Source: Schizochytrium sp. TIO01
Taxonomy: Eukaryota > Sar > Bigyra > Thraustochytrida > Thraustochytriidae
Direction: 5' to 3'
Assembly (NCBI GenBank): GCA_004764695.1
Contig: SMSO01000032.1
Coordinates: forward strand, 5,579,483 to 5,643,482
DNA: 64,000 nt
Shown: positions 30,898 to 41,566 of the stretch, one piece after another
Numbering within the stretch: the stretch's first letter is position 1
How the letters are laid out: each line of letters begins with the position of its first letter
The notes under the pieces: model-generated
Database searches by the model: none
What the model was told of the DNA's origin: nothing
What the model saw: only the letters and a program-made list of their open reading frames with translations
Position numbers and translations under genes: made by a program

Positions 30898-32409
30898 TTA
30901 CTCGCTCGGGTCGTCAAGCATTTGAAGGAGCTTGTCGGCGTAGGCGCTGGAATAATACTCGACAACAGCTTGCGGGTAGCATGCACTAATGGAGTCAATG
31001 ATCTCGGTGAGTTCGCCGCCCACCGTCTCGCGGAGCTCCTGTACGAGCTGAAGACCACCGCTTTGCACGAAGGAGCGTTTTGCCATACGGTCGTTTGGAA
31101 GTACTTTGGCAAACTGTGCCAAAATATACTTGACAATGTTTGTCGGCGCCTCGCGCATGAGGGGCTCGAGAGCGTTAAGAGCAGTGCACTTCTTAATGAT
31201 TGCCTTGAGCGCACGTTTTCCCTTGACTTTGAGGTCTTCGGAGGACTCGGGTGACATGTACACAGCGAGCAGACGGCGCAGGACGTCAGCATCGGCAATG
31301 GCCTGGGCGTGATCTGGAGTATGACGACCAACCTGACCGAGCGACCACGCAGCAGCGGCCTTAATGTGATCCTCAGGCTCGTGAATGAGTGCATCCTTAA
31401 GCGGCTCGACACCCTTTGATACGATGACAGCAAGCGCAAGTGTTTCTGAAAATGCAGAAATGTATCCAAGAGCCATGATACCCGGGAGGCGGATGTTGCC
31501 CTTCGAGTTTGCCACATAGTCAACAAGAGCGGCAGCACCACCCGCGTTGACAATGAGCTTTGCAAGCTCCGGGGTATGCTTAGCAACCTCACGAATGCAA
31601 GTGGCAGCATTCTTCTGCACAAACTGGTCATCATCCTGCAAGCAAGTGAGGATGTTCGGGAAGATCTCAGCCTCTACAACCATCTCAGCAAGGTCAACGG
31701 AGTGCTTGGAAATTTGAGCCAAGCAGCCGCACGCCTGTCGCTTGAGCTTGGCATCATTATGTGCAATTAAAGGAGCAAGGTATGGGACGGCACCACAATC
31801 CACCACAGCTTGAGCAAGTTCCGGGGAATGCTTGCAGATATCGGAGAGAGACGATGCACAAATACGCTTTAGAGAGAGCTCAGGTTCTTGAATGCAAAGA
31901 ATTAGCAATGGGACTGCACCAGAGTCCACCACTGCAGTGGCGAGTTCTGCAGTGTGACCGGCGATGTACCCAATGGCCCAGGCCGCAGCTTCTTTCACAC
32001 TGGCGTCGAACTCTTCGAGACAATTACAGAGCGATTCTAGAGCACCAGCGTCAACAACAGCATGAGCGAGCTCTGGGGAGTGTTTTGCCACCGAACGGAG
32101 AACAAAAGCCGCCGCCTTTTTGTAGAACCGGTTCTGCTCTGACAAAGAGTATACAAGCTGTGGCAAAATTTCGTTGGAAACAACTGCCTCGGCAAGGTCG
32201 TCGGAGTAGTTGGCGAGTCTGCCAAGTGCCAAAGCCGCCGTTTGCTGAATGCTCGGAACGTTGTCGAGAAGGAGTGGGCGGAGAAGCTGCATAGCACCAG
32301 CATTCTGCAAAAGCTCAATGTTTTGAGGCCGTGTAGCCATATCTGCCACGGCCTGCGCGAACTGTTGTCGCGACTTTTGGTACTCTTCAAACACTTGAAT
32401 AGCCTGCAT
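30898..32409 (-). CDS. SPAG6: SPAG6/PF16 axonemal central-pair armadillo protein
   Basis: A 503-residue armadillo-repeat protein, nearly the length of animal SPAG6 (about 509) and Chlamydomonas PF16. It is almost entirely repeats of the form KHSPELAQAVVDAGAVP, with the family-specific segments TRPQNIELLQNAG near the front, GRLANYSDDLAEAVV, EAEIFPNILTCLQD, and KVLPNDRMAKRSF near the end. Members hold the C1 microtubule of the flagellar central apparatus together, so its presence means the organism builds 9+2 motile flagella, for example on zoospores. The ATG at 32409 (MQAIQVFEEYQK) aligns with the known N-terminus; nine codons further up only a TTG is found. It is divergent from the C2-like gene. 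Confidence 0.96.
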   Translation of the reverse strand: MQAIQVFEEYQKSRQQFAQAVADMATRPQNIELLQNAGAMQLLRPLLLDNVPSIQQTAALALGRLANYSDDLAEAVVSNEILPQLVYSLSEQNRFYKKAAAFVLRSVAKHSPELAHAVVDAGALESLCNCLEEFDASVKEAAAWAIGYIAGHTAELATAVVDSGAVPLLILCIQEPELSLKRICASSLSDICKHSPELAQAVVDCGAVPYLAPLIAHNDAKLKRQACGCLAQISKHSVDLAEMVVEAEIFPNILTCLQDDDQFVQKNAATCIREVAKHTPELAKLIVNAGGAAALVDYVANSKGNIRLPGIMALGYISAFSETLALAVIVSKGVEPLKDALIHEPEDHIKAAAAWSLGQVGRHTPDHAQAIADADVLRRLLAVYMSPESSEDLKVKGKRALKAIIKKCTALNALEPLMREAPTNIVKYILAQFAKVLPNDRMAKRSFVQSGGLQLVQELRETVGGELTEIIDSISACYPQAVVEYYSSAYADKLLQMLDDPSE

Positions 32410-33728
32410 GATGGAGTTGGCTCGCCCGCTGGCCAATTCTTGGCGTAACCCTGCCTTGGCGAATAGCCTTGTCCCTTGTGATTCCTATTTGCAAGGACTA
32501 CTGCTGCCCCGCTCGTTTGCCGCACAAACCGAGCGTCCACGTCCTATGTTCGTATCTACGTCCTCTGCACGCAATAACGCGAGAACGAACTACGCCTACT
32601 CTGGCCTTTGCCTTATGGAATGACGGAACTTCAAGTCTTGTCTGCTTGGGTATGATTTCAAGTACTCTCTCTCTTTTGGGCTATAATGAGCAAGAGATGA
32701 TATCAACAACTATAGTGCAAAGAACAAAGCTAAAAATGAGAAGAACAAGAAAACATTTGGTTCTATAAAGCGAACCCAACTCTTTAGGAACTCAAAAACG
32801 TAAGAAATAGCGTGCTATTTTCCTAACAACGTTGCATGAAACATGGGAGTGTGCGCTTGTGCACTGAGCTGCATTCCCTTTGCACATGTCCTTTTGACCT
32901 CTTCCCTGCCTAGTCCCCTATAAGCAAGACTATTGAAGTCAACGGATCTGTGAGGTCTGTTTATGAGAATTGGGGTATTAAATATGAATATAAATTAGGG
33001 GTGGTGCTTCAATGATCAAGTTTCAACGGATCTTTCGATGTGACTATTTAGTGTTGTCCTTTTCAAACTAGAAGGCCAGACAGGCAGTATTGCATCGCGC
33101 GTGGAAAAAAAAGGAGGAGTTAGAGTGTGCGTTCTCAATCACAGTTGGTATGTAAAGTCACTATTGGCTCCGTTGAGAATCAAAAGAGTGTAGGTATTAA
33201 CTAGTTTAGAGCAAAAATACTATCTGCGAGCTGGTGTTAGAGAAACTCATGCGGTTGATATAGCCTTTAAGTAATAGGCAGGTATTCACTCTACATAAAA
33301 AGCTAACATCGACATCTGTCTATGTTTTCCTATACTCGTACCGCTGCTACTTGATCCATACAAGTAGTGCGCGCAATCTGTATTTGGTTCCTCTGTATTA
33401 TTGGTTTGCACTCCTTGATCGCCCTTTTATCAATCATATATGTATGCTCTTCCTTCCTTTAAAAGAGGGGATACGCATAGAACAGTTCAGAGTGCCAGGA
33501 AAGGCAAGCAAGAGCAAGGGTAACTGCGGCAGATACCTGGCTGGGAGGTGAGGGTCCCGTTAGATCAAGCTAGTCTTGCTTGGCCGGATTAGCCAGGCAA
33601 ACTTGTACACGTGGCACTGAAGGATCCCGAACGACCCTGGGGTTAACGTCCAGCCGCCTGTATAGTTTGACATCTGAACAGAATTATAATTCTGCTGTGC
33701 CGCTATTTGAATAGCGTCACTTTGCGTG
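32410..33728. promoter_or_regulatory. Divergent intergenic region between SPAG6 and C2-like genes
   Basis: 1.3 kb that must hold both promoters. No gene or clear motif recognised. Confidence 0.45.
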
Positions 33729-34919
33729 ATGCCTGAGTCAGGCGACGACAATGAAGGCAGAGGTTCGCCGGCAGGCCTCCGAGGTCTAAATAGCTTTAGT
33801 AAGGGTCTAGGCACTTCGTTTCGCAGCCAGATGAGGCGCCAGATGCAATCCCCGCCTCCATCGCAACCAATGTCTCCTCAGGCTGGGAGCATTTACGAAG
33901 ATATTGAAACTGATGTTAACCCCAAAGATGAGATGACCAAAGCCGTAGCACTGGAAGGTGGTTATGCTCGCCTATTGAATGGAGAAAACTTTTATCCGCT
34001 CATCTCTGGAGTACTGGCTGTGAAAGTCGTACACGGAGAGTTAGTACATGGAGTTTACCAAGAAAATAACCTTATTATTGTTCGGATTCGCGTCCGTAAC
34101 TCAATCAAGTACACTGACCAAGCCAAATACTGGGGGTCTAAACTAACGTGGGCAGCCATGTCATATTTTCCCATGCACATAGTTCATAATCCGCGACATC
34201 CATTCAATTTGGTACAAATCGATGTGTTACAAATTCCTGCCCACCAGTCTTTTTCTATGGCAACGAAAGACCCCGCAAACATCATTGGGTCAATTCCATT
34301 TCATGTGCACGATCTTGTGCGAGGATCGCCCAGCAATGGAAACTACACTGTTATGCAGAATCACCGGAACGTGGGATCTTTGACGCTTGAATTCTACTTT
34401 ACATACGGTAGCTTAGGATTTGGCTACTCTTCACAGATGAACTCTGAAGAATCACCAGAAACAATACTAGAATATTCAATGCTGCCTCGGTGCAAACCAG
34501 AAGCACATTGCGACGATTGGAGTCAGACGCTTTCCGTGCCGAGCCGCGAAGCTTATGGCGAAATTCTCGACGAAAAAACCCACAGGAAAAAATTTCCCCT
34601 TGTCCATGCACGCATGAAACGATTTTACGAATTACGAGAGCACTATAAAGATATTGATCAGCACTCACGGATCGACCGGCTTGTCTTTCTCCATAAACAG
34701 CTCAATGACACAACCTTGAATGAATCAAAATGCACCCCCCCTGTGTTTGACCATGTTATGGAGGTGACGTCTACTAAAGCACCTTCCTTCTTTCAAAAGT
34801 TCATGCGTCCAACAATCCCAATTCAAGTCGAAAAAGCGAGACATTCAATTGGGGGTTCTCCCCTCGATGGATCACAGTCTCGTTCTAGTGGACATCATTA
34901 TAGTGATGATATTGTCTAA
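33729..34919 (+). CDS. C2-domain-like protein of unknown function
   Basis: A 396-residue protein. Residues 1-65 are low in complexity (Ser/Pro/Gln-rich). Residues about 95-240 form a beta-rich block that looks like a C2 domain (GVLAVKVVHGELV, then a strand IIVRIRVRNS, and GSLTLEFYFTYG at the end), though the usual aspartate cluster for calcium is not obvious, so lipid or protein binding without calcium is more likely. The remainder is helical and ends in a Ser/His-rich tail. No catalytic motif is seen. The start is the second of two adjacent possible starts: GTG then ATG, and the ATG is used. Family uncertain. Confidence 0.7.
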   Translation: MPESGDDNEGRGSPAGLRGLNSFSKGLGTSFRSQMRRQMQSPPPSQPMSPQAGSIYEDIETDVNPKDEMTKAVALEGGYARLLNGENFYPLISGVLAVKVVHGELVHGVYQENNLIIVRIRVRNSIKYTDQAKYWGSKLTWAAMSYFPMHIVHNPRHPFNLVQIDVLQIPAHQSFSMATKDPANIIGSIPFHVHDLVRGSPSNGNYTVMQNHRNVGSLTLEFYFTYGSLGFGYSSQMNSEESPETILEYSMLPRCKPEAHCDDWSQTLSVPSREAYGEILDEKTHRKKFPLVHARMKRFYELREHYKDIDQHSRIDRLVFLHKQLNDTTLNESKCTPPVFDHVMEVTSTKAPSFFQKFMRPTIPIQVEKARHSIGGSPLDGSQSRSSGHHYSDDIV

Positions 34920-35978
34920 ATATGATTTTAATTTGTCTCACATTTATCCATACAAGTATTCAATGTTGGATTTCGATATGAACACGCATACAAACATGAA
35001 TTATGTTCATTGAATAGAATGGTTCTTTCTGTCCCATGCTTACCATAATTAATAGTGCACATCTCTTTACTCGACTACTTATAAAGAACATCTTTACACT
35101 TTCAGTAGGTCGTTTTTGCTGGCAATCGTAGTAGTATTTAGTATCCGCTTGAGCAAAGCTAACCAATAAAACATGCAGGAGAAACTGCCTGTCCCATTTA
35201 CTCCAAGCCGATATAGAAAACGGCGAGGGTATCAACCTTCTATAACTTTTGGGGTGTGCGCAGACATTTATTCATCTATGCACAACACTCAGATAAGAAG
35301 CCACCCGGAAGTTCAGGTGTCTAGGTGTCTAGTAACCTCTACTTCTTTCTTCTTCTCTTCCTCGGTGCCCTCGCCGTTACAGCGCCCTAGCTAGCTGGAC
35401 CTTTTACCCTTTCCAGAAATCTCTCTCCGCATCCGATCTCGTTCTCGTTTACCACACACTGCTCAAGGTCATCTTTGAACGTCTTTAGTGCCGTGCCTGT
35501 TGGCTTTACCACGGTGCTGAAGCAAAACCATTCCAAGTGTTACATGGCATCAAAGCTTGTGTCAGAGTCTTTATTTATCAATAATAATAATAAATGAACC
35601 AAAAAGAGAGTCTACTAGTAGCACTTACCTACCTACTTGCCTATGAGGTGCCAAGGACTTCTATCTAGGGTATATGGCCGGTAGGATGTGATACGGGTGT
35701 CCCGAGTGGCACAATGTACCAAACTGTGCCTCCTGGTTCACCATGGCGCTGCATCGATCGAGGAGATAGTATATTGATTGATCAAGAAGTATGTTATGGA
35801 AGTGACCATCGCAAACCAGAGACCACGTTGAGGGTAAATCCTCCAGCAATAACGTTTGGACAGCCACCCTGCTGACACAGTTCTTGTGTCGCGCTTCGGC
35901 GCGTGGATCTTGACTCAATCGTTCTGGACAAAGAGTAGAGTATTCAACGTCTGAGTGCGTCGGGTAGTGTTACTGAAA
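34920..35978. other. 1.06 kb spacer, same-strand genes
   Basis: Lies between the C2-like stop and the P4-ATPase start. No gene recognised. Includes AATAATAAT near 35580 and CTACCTAC/CTAGCTAG words near 35388 and 35630. Confidence 0.5.
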
Positions 35979-38900
35979 ATGCCTGAAATCCTACCTGGTG
36001 CATCGGGTTCAACGAGCCGTGAAGATGGACACAACAGTAATAAAGAAGCCTCGGGGAAACAAGACAAGCAGCATCACCATCGAAGAGCGTCATTTCTCCC
36101 TGTTGCAGCAACTTTGACTTCTACATTGGCAAGTGCGTTGCCTCGAAAGGAGCCTAAACGAACAACAGGCGAGGTTCTGCGTAATACATACAAAGGAAGC
36201 TACAGCGCGTTTGGTACAGGCCCAACCAATGCAGTTGCATCAACGAAATATACTCGTTGGACGTTTTTCCCTAAAGCTCTGGCATTACAATTCCGCAAAG
36301 CTGGAAATGTTTACTTTGCGGTAGTTATTCTACTCATGCTGCTTGGAAAATATACCTTTCTATTCGATACCTCGATTGCGCCATGGGGCCAAATGCTCAT
36401 GCTAACCATTATTTGTGCGTTCAACATGCTCGCAGAGGGCTTTGATGACTATGCACGTTTGCGACGGGACCATGCCACCAATTCTGCAGAGACTCATGTT
36501 TTGTCTGAAAGGATCTGTTCTTTCGAAAGACGCACATGGGGCTCAATACAGCGAGGGCAGATAATCAAACTATACAAGGGAGAGGTGGTCCCAGCTGATA
36601 TCGTCATTCTTGTGTCAAGTCACGCTTTTGCTGATCCATGTGTCTTTGTCGAAACCTCAAATATAGATGGAGAGACTTATTTGAAACGTGCGTTCACCGT
36701 TCCACAACTGGTGAAGGCTGTTACGGGAAGAGATCCGGATGACACAGATGGATTGGACTACCTCGAGGAAATCAAAGCCGATCCAGTCAGTCTGGTGACA
36801 ACGTTGAAGGGAAGTAAAATGAATTATGATGCTCCCTCACCTTCATTGACATCTATGCAAGGCGAAATTGAGGTTCGCGGGGAAGTGATATCTTTCCAAG
36901 CTCGAAACATGCTTTTTCGGGGGTCCGTTGTACGCAACGTGAAATGGGTCATTGGAATTGTACTATACACTGGAAAGGAAACGAAAGTGCTTATGGCTGA
37001 CCATGGCAGCGTGGTAAAGCAATCTAAAGCGGAGCGGTCTATTAATAGGATTATTGGTACTGTGCTAGTATTTTTAGTCTTCCTGATTCTACTTTCAGAG
37101 CTGTTGTTCTTTGTAAGCCCGTGGGTGAGGATGCGGGAATTGTGGTACTTGCGGTTCAGTACAGAAGAACGAATTTCACAATTTCCTACATGGCTTGCAC
37201 AGATTTGTCAGTGTCTTATTCTGTATAAGAATCTACTTCCCATCTTGCTTTATGCTGTTCAAGAAGGGCTTTCCCAAATGCAAGCCAATGTGTTTATTTG
37301 CAATGATTTAAATATGTATTGCCCAGATAAAGATCGAGGTGCACAATGCAACACTACTTCGCTCGCTCAAGAAATTGGTCAAGTTGACTGGATATTTACT
37401 GACAAGACAGGTACTTTGACAAAAAACGAAATGCGTTTGATCAGTTTTGCTGTTGGTAAAAATTCATATGGCGCAGAGAACAGAGAAGCAGTAGCTGCGC
37501 TTGAGAAGCATACATCTGGTGTTGGAGCGCGGCCACTTTCAGCCGCCGAAGTGACGCGTCAGATTTTTGAAAAGTTTTTACAAAGCACCGAGTCTATGCG
37601 CACAGCTGACCCTGAACATTTACAAGAGATCGAACATTTCCTTAGAGTACTAGCAGTGTGTCATACTGTTTTGATTGACCCAGATAACTCTGTAGAAGTC
37701 GATATTCGGGCAGTGCGTTCGATTGATGGAGCAGAAGATGCAACCTATGAAAGAGTTGATGCGAATGGCCGTGCAGACCCAACAGTGCGCATTCGCAAAG
37801 CTTACGCTGTACCTTCAAAGGAAGACTTTGTAGCTACTGAAAGGAAGAGCTCTTCCCGATTCATTGACAAAGCAAGTAGCTTGAAGTCGAACTCTCAAAC
37901 AAAGTGGTCATCAATTAGCGAACAAGTTATTTATGATGCTGAAAGCCCAGATGAAGAGGCTTTGGTATCTGGCGCAGCTGCACTTGGCGTGGAGTTTGTT
38001 GCTACCGAGGGTCAAAATATTGTCTGTCTCATGTGCAAGCAACTGGGTTTACCATCTCATATTTTTGAGAAATGGCAGGTGCTTGCTGTTAACCCATTTA
38101 CTAGCAAACGAAAGCGTATGTCGATTGTAGTGCGCGAGCCTACCGGAGCTCGCCGCATCATGCTGTTTTGCAAAGGAGCTGATAATCAAGTTTTAGATGT
38201 AACAACCCGATTCTCTGGTGGAATGTCACTTGATGCCATCCAGGAACGTTTGAGGGAATACGCCAGTGGTGGCCTGCGTACACTAGTCATCGCACAACGT
38301 ATCCTTGACCCTACCACTCTGCAGGACTGGCTTGAAAACCACTTTTCTCCAGCAGTGAACCAGATAGATAACACAGTACGCCAAGAGAGCATGCATGACG
38401 CTGCCTGCGTTATCGAACAGGATCTTGAGTACCTCGGCATCACATGTGTGGAGGATAGGTTGCAAGAAGCAGTACCTGAGTCGATTAGCACTTTACGTAA
38501 GGCAGGGATTCCTCTATGGGTGATTACAGGCGATAAGGTCGAAACAGCTATTGATATTGGTCTCTCCGTGAACCTCATAGATGACCCTGAGAAGGCATGG
38601 TACCTTACGACTAAAAGAGTTGGGAGTTCAACGGAGGAGATCCACCAAGAGATCCGTAAGCTTCTACAAAAAAACAAAGCTTTCAGCAACTACGGCGGAT
38701 CGAAAACCCTTTCGCAACTAAATCTTTTAGACACCAGCGCTGGTTCCAAATCACGAAGCACAACGTGGTCAGAACGCTTTCGGGAGACACTAGGTTCGGT
38801 TATTGGGTTCGGATTCCTCGAGGCAGAGAATAAACCTCGTCGGTCATTGAAGGCCAACATGTCATCCAAGGCTCTTGTTGTAGAAGGTGAAATTTTGAAG

Positions 38901-40082
38901 CATTTTCTAGGTGAGGCTGACCAGGAGAAACTTCAACTAGACTTCCTTGAGCTTGCCCAGCGTTGTGGCGTAGTAATTGCTTGCCGCGCCTCCCCGGCAC
39001 AAAAGGCTCTGCTTGTTAAACTCGTGATGGACAAGGTCCACCCACGTCCAACTACTTTGGCAATTGGTGACGGAACAAACGACGTACCCATGATTCAAGC
39101 AGCAAGTGTTGGGGTTGGTATCTCTGGCCGCGAAGGAACACATGCTACGAGCGCTGCGGACTTTTCTATAGCACGCTTTCAATTCCTAGTGCCGTTGCTT
39201 CTTGTACATGGGCGGCTTGGCTACATGCGGCTTGGCAAGGCTACACTGCTCGTTTTCTATGGCAACATAATGTTTACCTGGACTTCATTCTTAGTGGGGT
39301 GTTTTTCGATGTTCAGTGGAACAAGTGCCTTTAGCGATCTGATGCTTACTCTTGTGAATGTGTTTGTTGCTGTCCCTGTGTTTATGCTGGGCTTTTTCGA
39401 TACGGATACAATGCCCGTGTCAGATCTCATGCGAAAGCCGGAATTATATGCGCAAGGACCGGAAAATGCATACCTGAATAGTCGCACAGCAGATTTATTT
39501 TTACTGCGGGGCATTGTTCATGCCCTCATTGCATTTCCTTTAATTGCTTATGGTCGTCCGGAGAGTTCACTTGATGGTATCACCACAAGATTTTACGTGT
39601 GCCTCGTTTTTATTCTCACCCTACGCCAAGGTCTGTCTGCATCAGTGTACACTTGGCCTCTCGTGCTCAGCATGATTTTTAATCTCGGTTTCGTAATGAT
39701 GGTTTCTGCTTTAGTGGACGTTCGAGCGGTCTCCATGGCTTTATTGTTCCAGCAAAATGCGCGTGTATCATGGAACATCACCTGGACAATCATCTTCCTC
39801 ATTGGCTTACTTGATGTGATTGCGCCACTTGCTTGGTATATTACCCGGACGTTGTTTCTTGATGATGAAGGTGGTAAGGCCTTACTTTCACCTCGTTCCA
39901 GACTCCCACAGATCTTTGCTTCCGTTGAAGACGACCAGAAGGATAATATGCAACACCCAAACAGCCAGTTTACAGATCCAAGTGAACATACCATTCAGGC
40001 CAAACCATCTTCTTCCTCGTCCTCCTCCTTATCAGGCAGTAAACATCATGCAGAGAAGTATGTCGCGGTGGCGCCGATTTAA
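35979..40082 (+). CDS. P4-type ATPase (phospholipid flippase)
   Basis: A 1367-residue P-type ATPase of the P4 class, which flips phospholipids from the outer to the cytosolic leaflet, usually with a CDC50 partner (none in this window). Membrane helices 1-2 lie at about 97-145. The actuator motif is DGETYLK near 227 (family standard DGET, with T-N usually at the next position). The phosphorylation site DKTGTLT has its Asp near 475, the nucleotide-binding KGAD near 730, and the hinge GDGTNDV near 1029, followed by GISGREGTHA.SAADFSIARF, which is highly typical. Helices 5-10 occupy about 1060-1310. In helix 4 the family's P-I-S-L is P-I-L-L here, with the following E in VQEGL. The C-terminus is Ser-rich. 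The start is the first ATG; eight upstream codons begin with GTG. Confidence 0.94.
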   Translation: MPEILPGASGSTSREDGHNSNKEASGKQDKQHHHRRASFLPVAATLTSTLASALPRKEPKRTTGEVLRNTYKGSYSAFGTGPTNAVASTKYTRWTFFPKALALQFRKAGNVYFAVVILLMLLGKYTFLFDTSIAPWGQMLMLTIICAFNMLAEGFDDYARLRRDHATNSAETHVLSERICSFERRTWGSIQRGQIIKLYKGEVVPADIVILVSSHAFADPCVFVETSNIDGETYLKRAFTVPQLVKAVTGRDPDDTDGLDYLEEIKADPVSLVTTLKGSKMNYDAPSPSLTSMQGEIEVRGEVISFQARNMLFRGSVVRNVKWVIGIVLYTGKETKVLMADHGSVVKQSKAERSINRIIGTVLVFLVFLILLSELLFFVSPWVRMRELWYLRFSTEERISQFPTWLAQICQCLILYKNLLPILLYAVQEGLSQMQANVFICNDLNMYCPDKDRGAQCNTTSLAQEIGQVDWIFTDKTGTLTKNEMRLISFAVGKNSYGAENREAVAALEKHTSGVGARPLSAAEVTRQIFEKFLQSTESMRTADPEHLQEIEHFLRVLAVCHTVLIDPDNSVEVDIRAVRSIDGAEDATYERVDANGRADPTVRIRKAYAVPSKEDFVATERKSSSRFIDKASSLKSNSQTKWSSISEQVIYDAESPDEEALVSGAAALGVEFVATEGQNIVCLMCKQLGLPSHIFEKWQVLAVNPFTSKRKRMSIVVREPTGARRIMLFCKGADNQVLDVTTRFSGGMSLDAIQERLREYASGGLRTLVIAQRILDPTTLQDWLENHFSPAVNQIDNTVRQESMHDAACVIEQDLEYLGITCVEDRLQEAVPESISTLRKAGIPLWVITGDKVETAIDIGLSVNLIDDPEKAWYLTTKRVGSSTEEIHQEIRKLLQKNKAFSNYGGSKTLSQLNLLDTSAGSKSRSTTWSERFRETLGSVIGFGFLEAENKPRRSLKANMSSKALVVEGEILKHFLGEADQEKLQLDFLELAQRCGVVIACRASPAQKALLVKLVMDKVHPRPTTLAIGDGTNDVPMIQAASVGVGISGREGTHATSAADFSIARFQFLVPLLLVHGRLGYMRLGKATLLVFYGNIMFTWTSFLVGCFSMFSGTSAFSDLMLTLVNVFVAVPVFMLGFFDTDTMPVSDLMRKPELYAQGPENAYLNSRTADLFLLRGIVHALIAFPLIAYGRPESSLDGITTRFYVCLVFILTLRQGLSASVYTWPLVLSMIFNLGFVMMVSALVDVRAVSMALLFQQNARVSWNITWTIIFLIGLLDVIAPLAWYITRTLFLDDEGGKALLSPRSRLPQIFASVEDDQKDNMQHPNSQFTDPSEHTIQAKPSSSSSSSLSGSKHHAEKYVAVAPI

Positions 40083-41566
40083 GAATGTATGCAGCTTGTG
40101 TTTGACTAATTCGATTAAAGAGAGCGGAGGAAGGTCATGCCTCTTTTTTGAGGTTTTAATCCTGGCCCGTACCATGGAAGACTTGTCAGGACATGCTGTA
40201 AATTTGTTGAAACATAGAAGAGAAGATTCAATGGAAAAATTAAAACATAATGTGAAGTTGTTTTGTGTTGTAGTTTGTGTTGTTTTGTTGAGAAAATCCA
40301 GAACATCTTTTTCTGGTCCGGAAGTTTAAGAAGAATAATCGATCATTCGTCTAAATTCATGCATATAGTGCGCACCTCAATTACATCATTATGAATCTCT
40401 GAAAAACGTTTTCTATTACGTCAGCATTTTATAGGATTACATTGTAACCATCCGCTTATTGTATCAGGTTCCTAGGCCGGTGAAACAAATAAACAAATCA
40501 AAAAACAAATTCCTCCCAAGCACAGTTTAAGATGCTGAAAACAAAGTACAATGCCGTCTTTTATGTTGCTGTTTAGCTTTCATAACTCTCTGGCTTTGTG
40601 GTTCTGAAATTTGAGCGCTAATAGGTACCTAGGACCTACAGTGTTATTACCACAGTACCTAGCTAGCTAAGCCCTACTAATCAAACGTATAGAAAAAGGC
40701 CAAGAGAGTGCCTTGAAGCACTTCCCTCCGAGGCCACTTCTAACAAAATTCTGTTGCTTGGGTTAACATCTGGAGGCAAAGTATGTCACTTTCCGCATTC
40801 TTAAGTTAGATGCACGTAGTTTTTTACGCAGGCCAATGAATTTGAAGGCTATTCCTTTCGTTTAAGGCCCTAACTTTTGGTTAAAATGAAGAAGAACTTG
40901 GTTCTTCACGCAATAAAATCCCCACGAATCTATGCCGAGTTGACCATCTGTTGAGCATCACCTTCTATTTATTTACCCTTCAACATATCCATCGTCAAGA
41001 GATCGACCGCATTGTTTGTTCGATTGATTGATTGATTGATTGATTGATGTCTTCTTCTGCTTGTCCTTCTTTCATTGCACCTCAGTACCCATAGCACTCG
41101 CTAAGCCATCATAAGCCGACAGAGTGCAGGTTCACCGTCGGATAGTGGGTTGCCCTGTATTGTCCAGTAATTCATCACTGCATTGATTAATTCCTTTACT
41201 TTGCTCTGCTTTGCTTTTCTTTGCATTTCTCTTTCTCACTTTTCTTCTCTTTGCACTGCATTTCTTTGCTGCTTTTATAGGGGGATTGTTAAAGGGAAAT
41301 AGAGTGAAAGAGCTCTTGTCGCTTGGCTCACAGCCGCAGCAGTTCCTAATTCTCGTGAGCAGGTTGAAGCGGCCCGTCTTCTGCTGCTATCCTCGAAGGA
41401 GCATTCTTCGTCTCCTTAACTTCCATTCCTTGGGTTTTCCTGCTGTTCAATCTGTAACGTTGCCTCGAGTTGCGTTCATCAAATTGAGATTCTCGTCGAT
41501 CTCGTCGCATCCCGTCTCTTTTCGCAACTAGCTTGAAAACAGCGTCTCGAGCAGACCAAGGCCACC
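40083..41566. other. 1.5 kb spacer upstream of the heme lyase
   Basis: No gene seen. Holds one of the dispersed TAGGTACCTAGG words near 40622, CTAGCTAG near 40663, a (GATT)n tract at 41022-41048, and a pyrimidine-rich stretch near 41190-41270 just before the heme lyase leader. Confidence 0.55.
41022..41048 (+). repeat. (GATT)n microsatellite
   Basis: About seven GATT units, 520 bp upstream of the heme lyase start. Confidence 0.9.
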
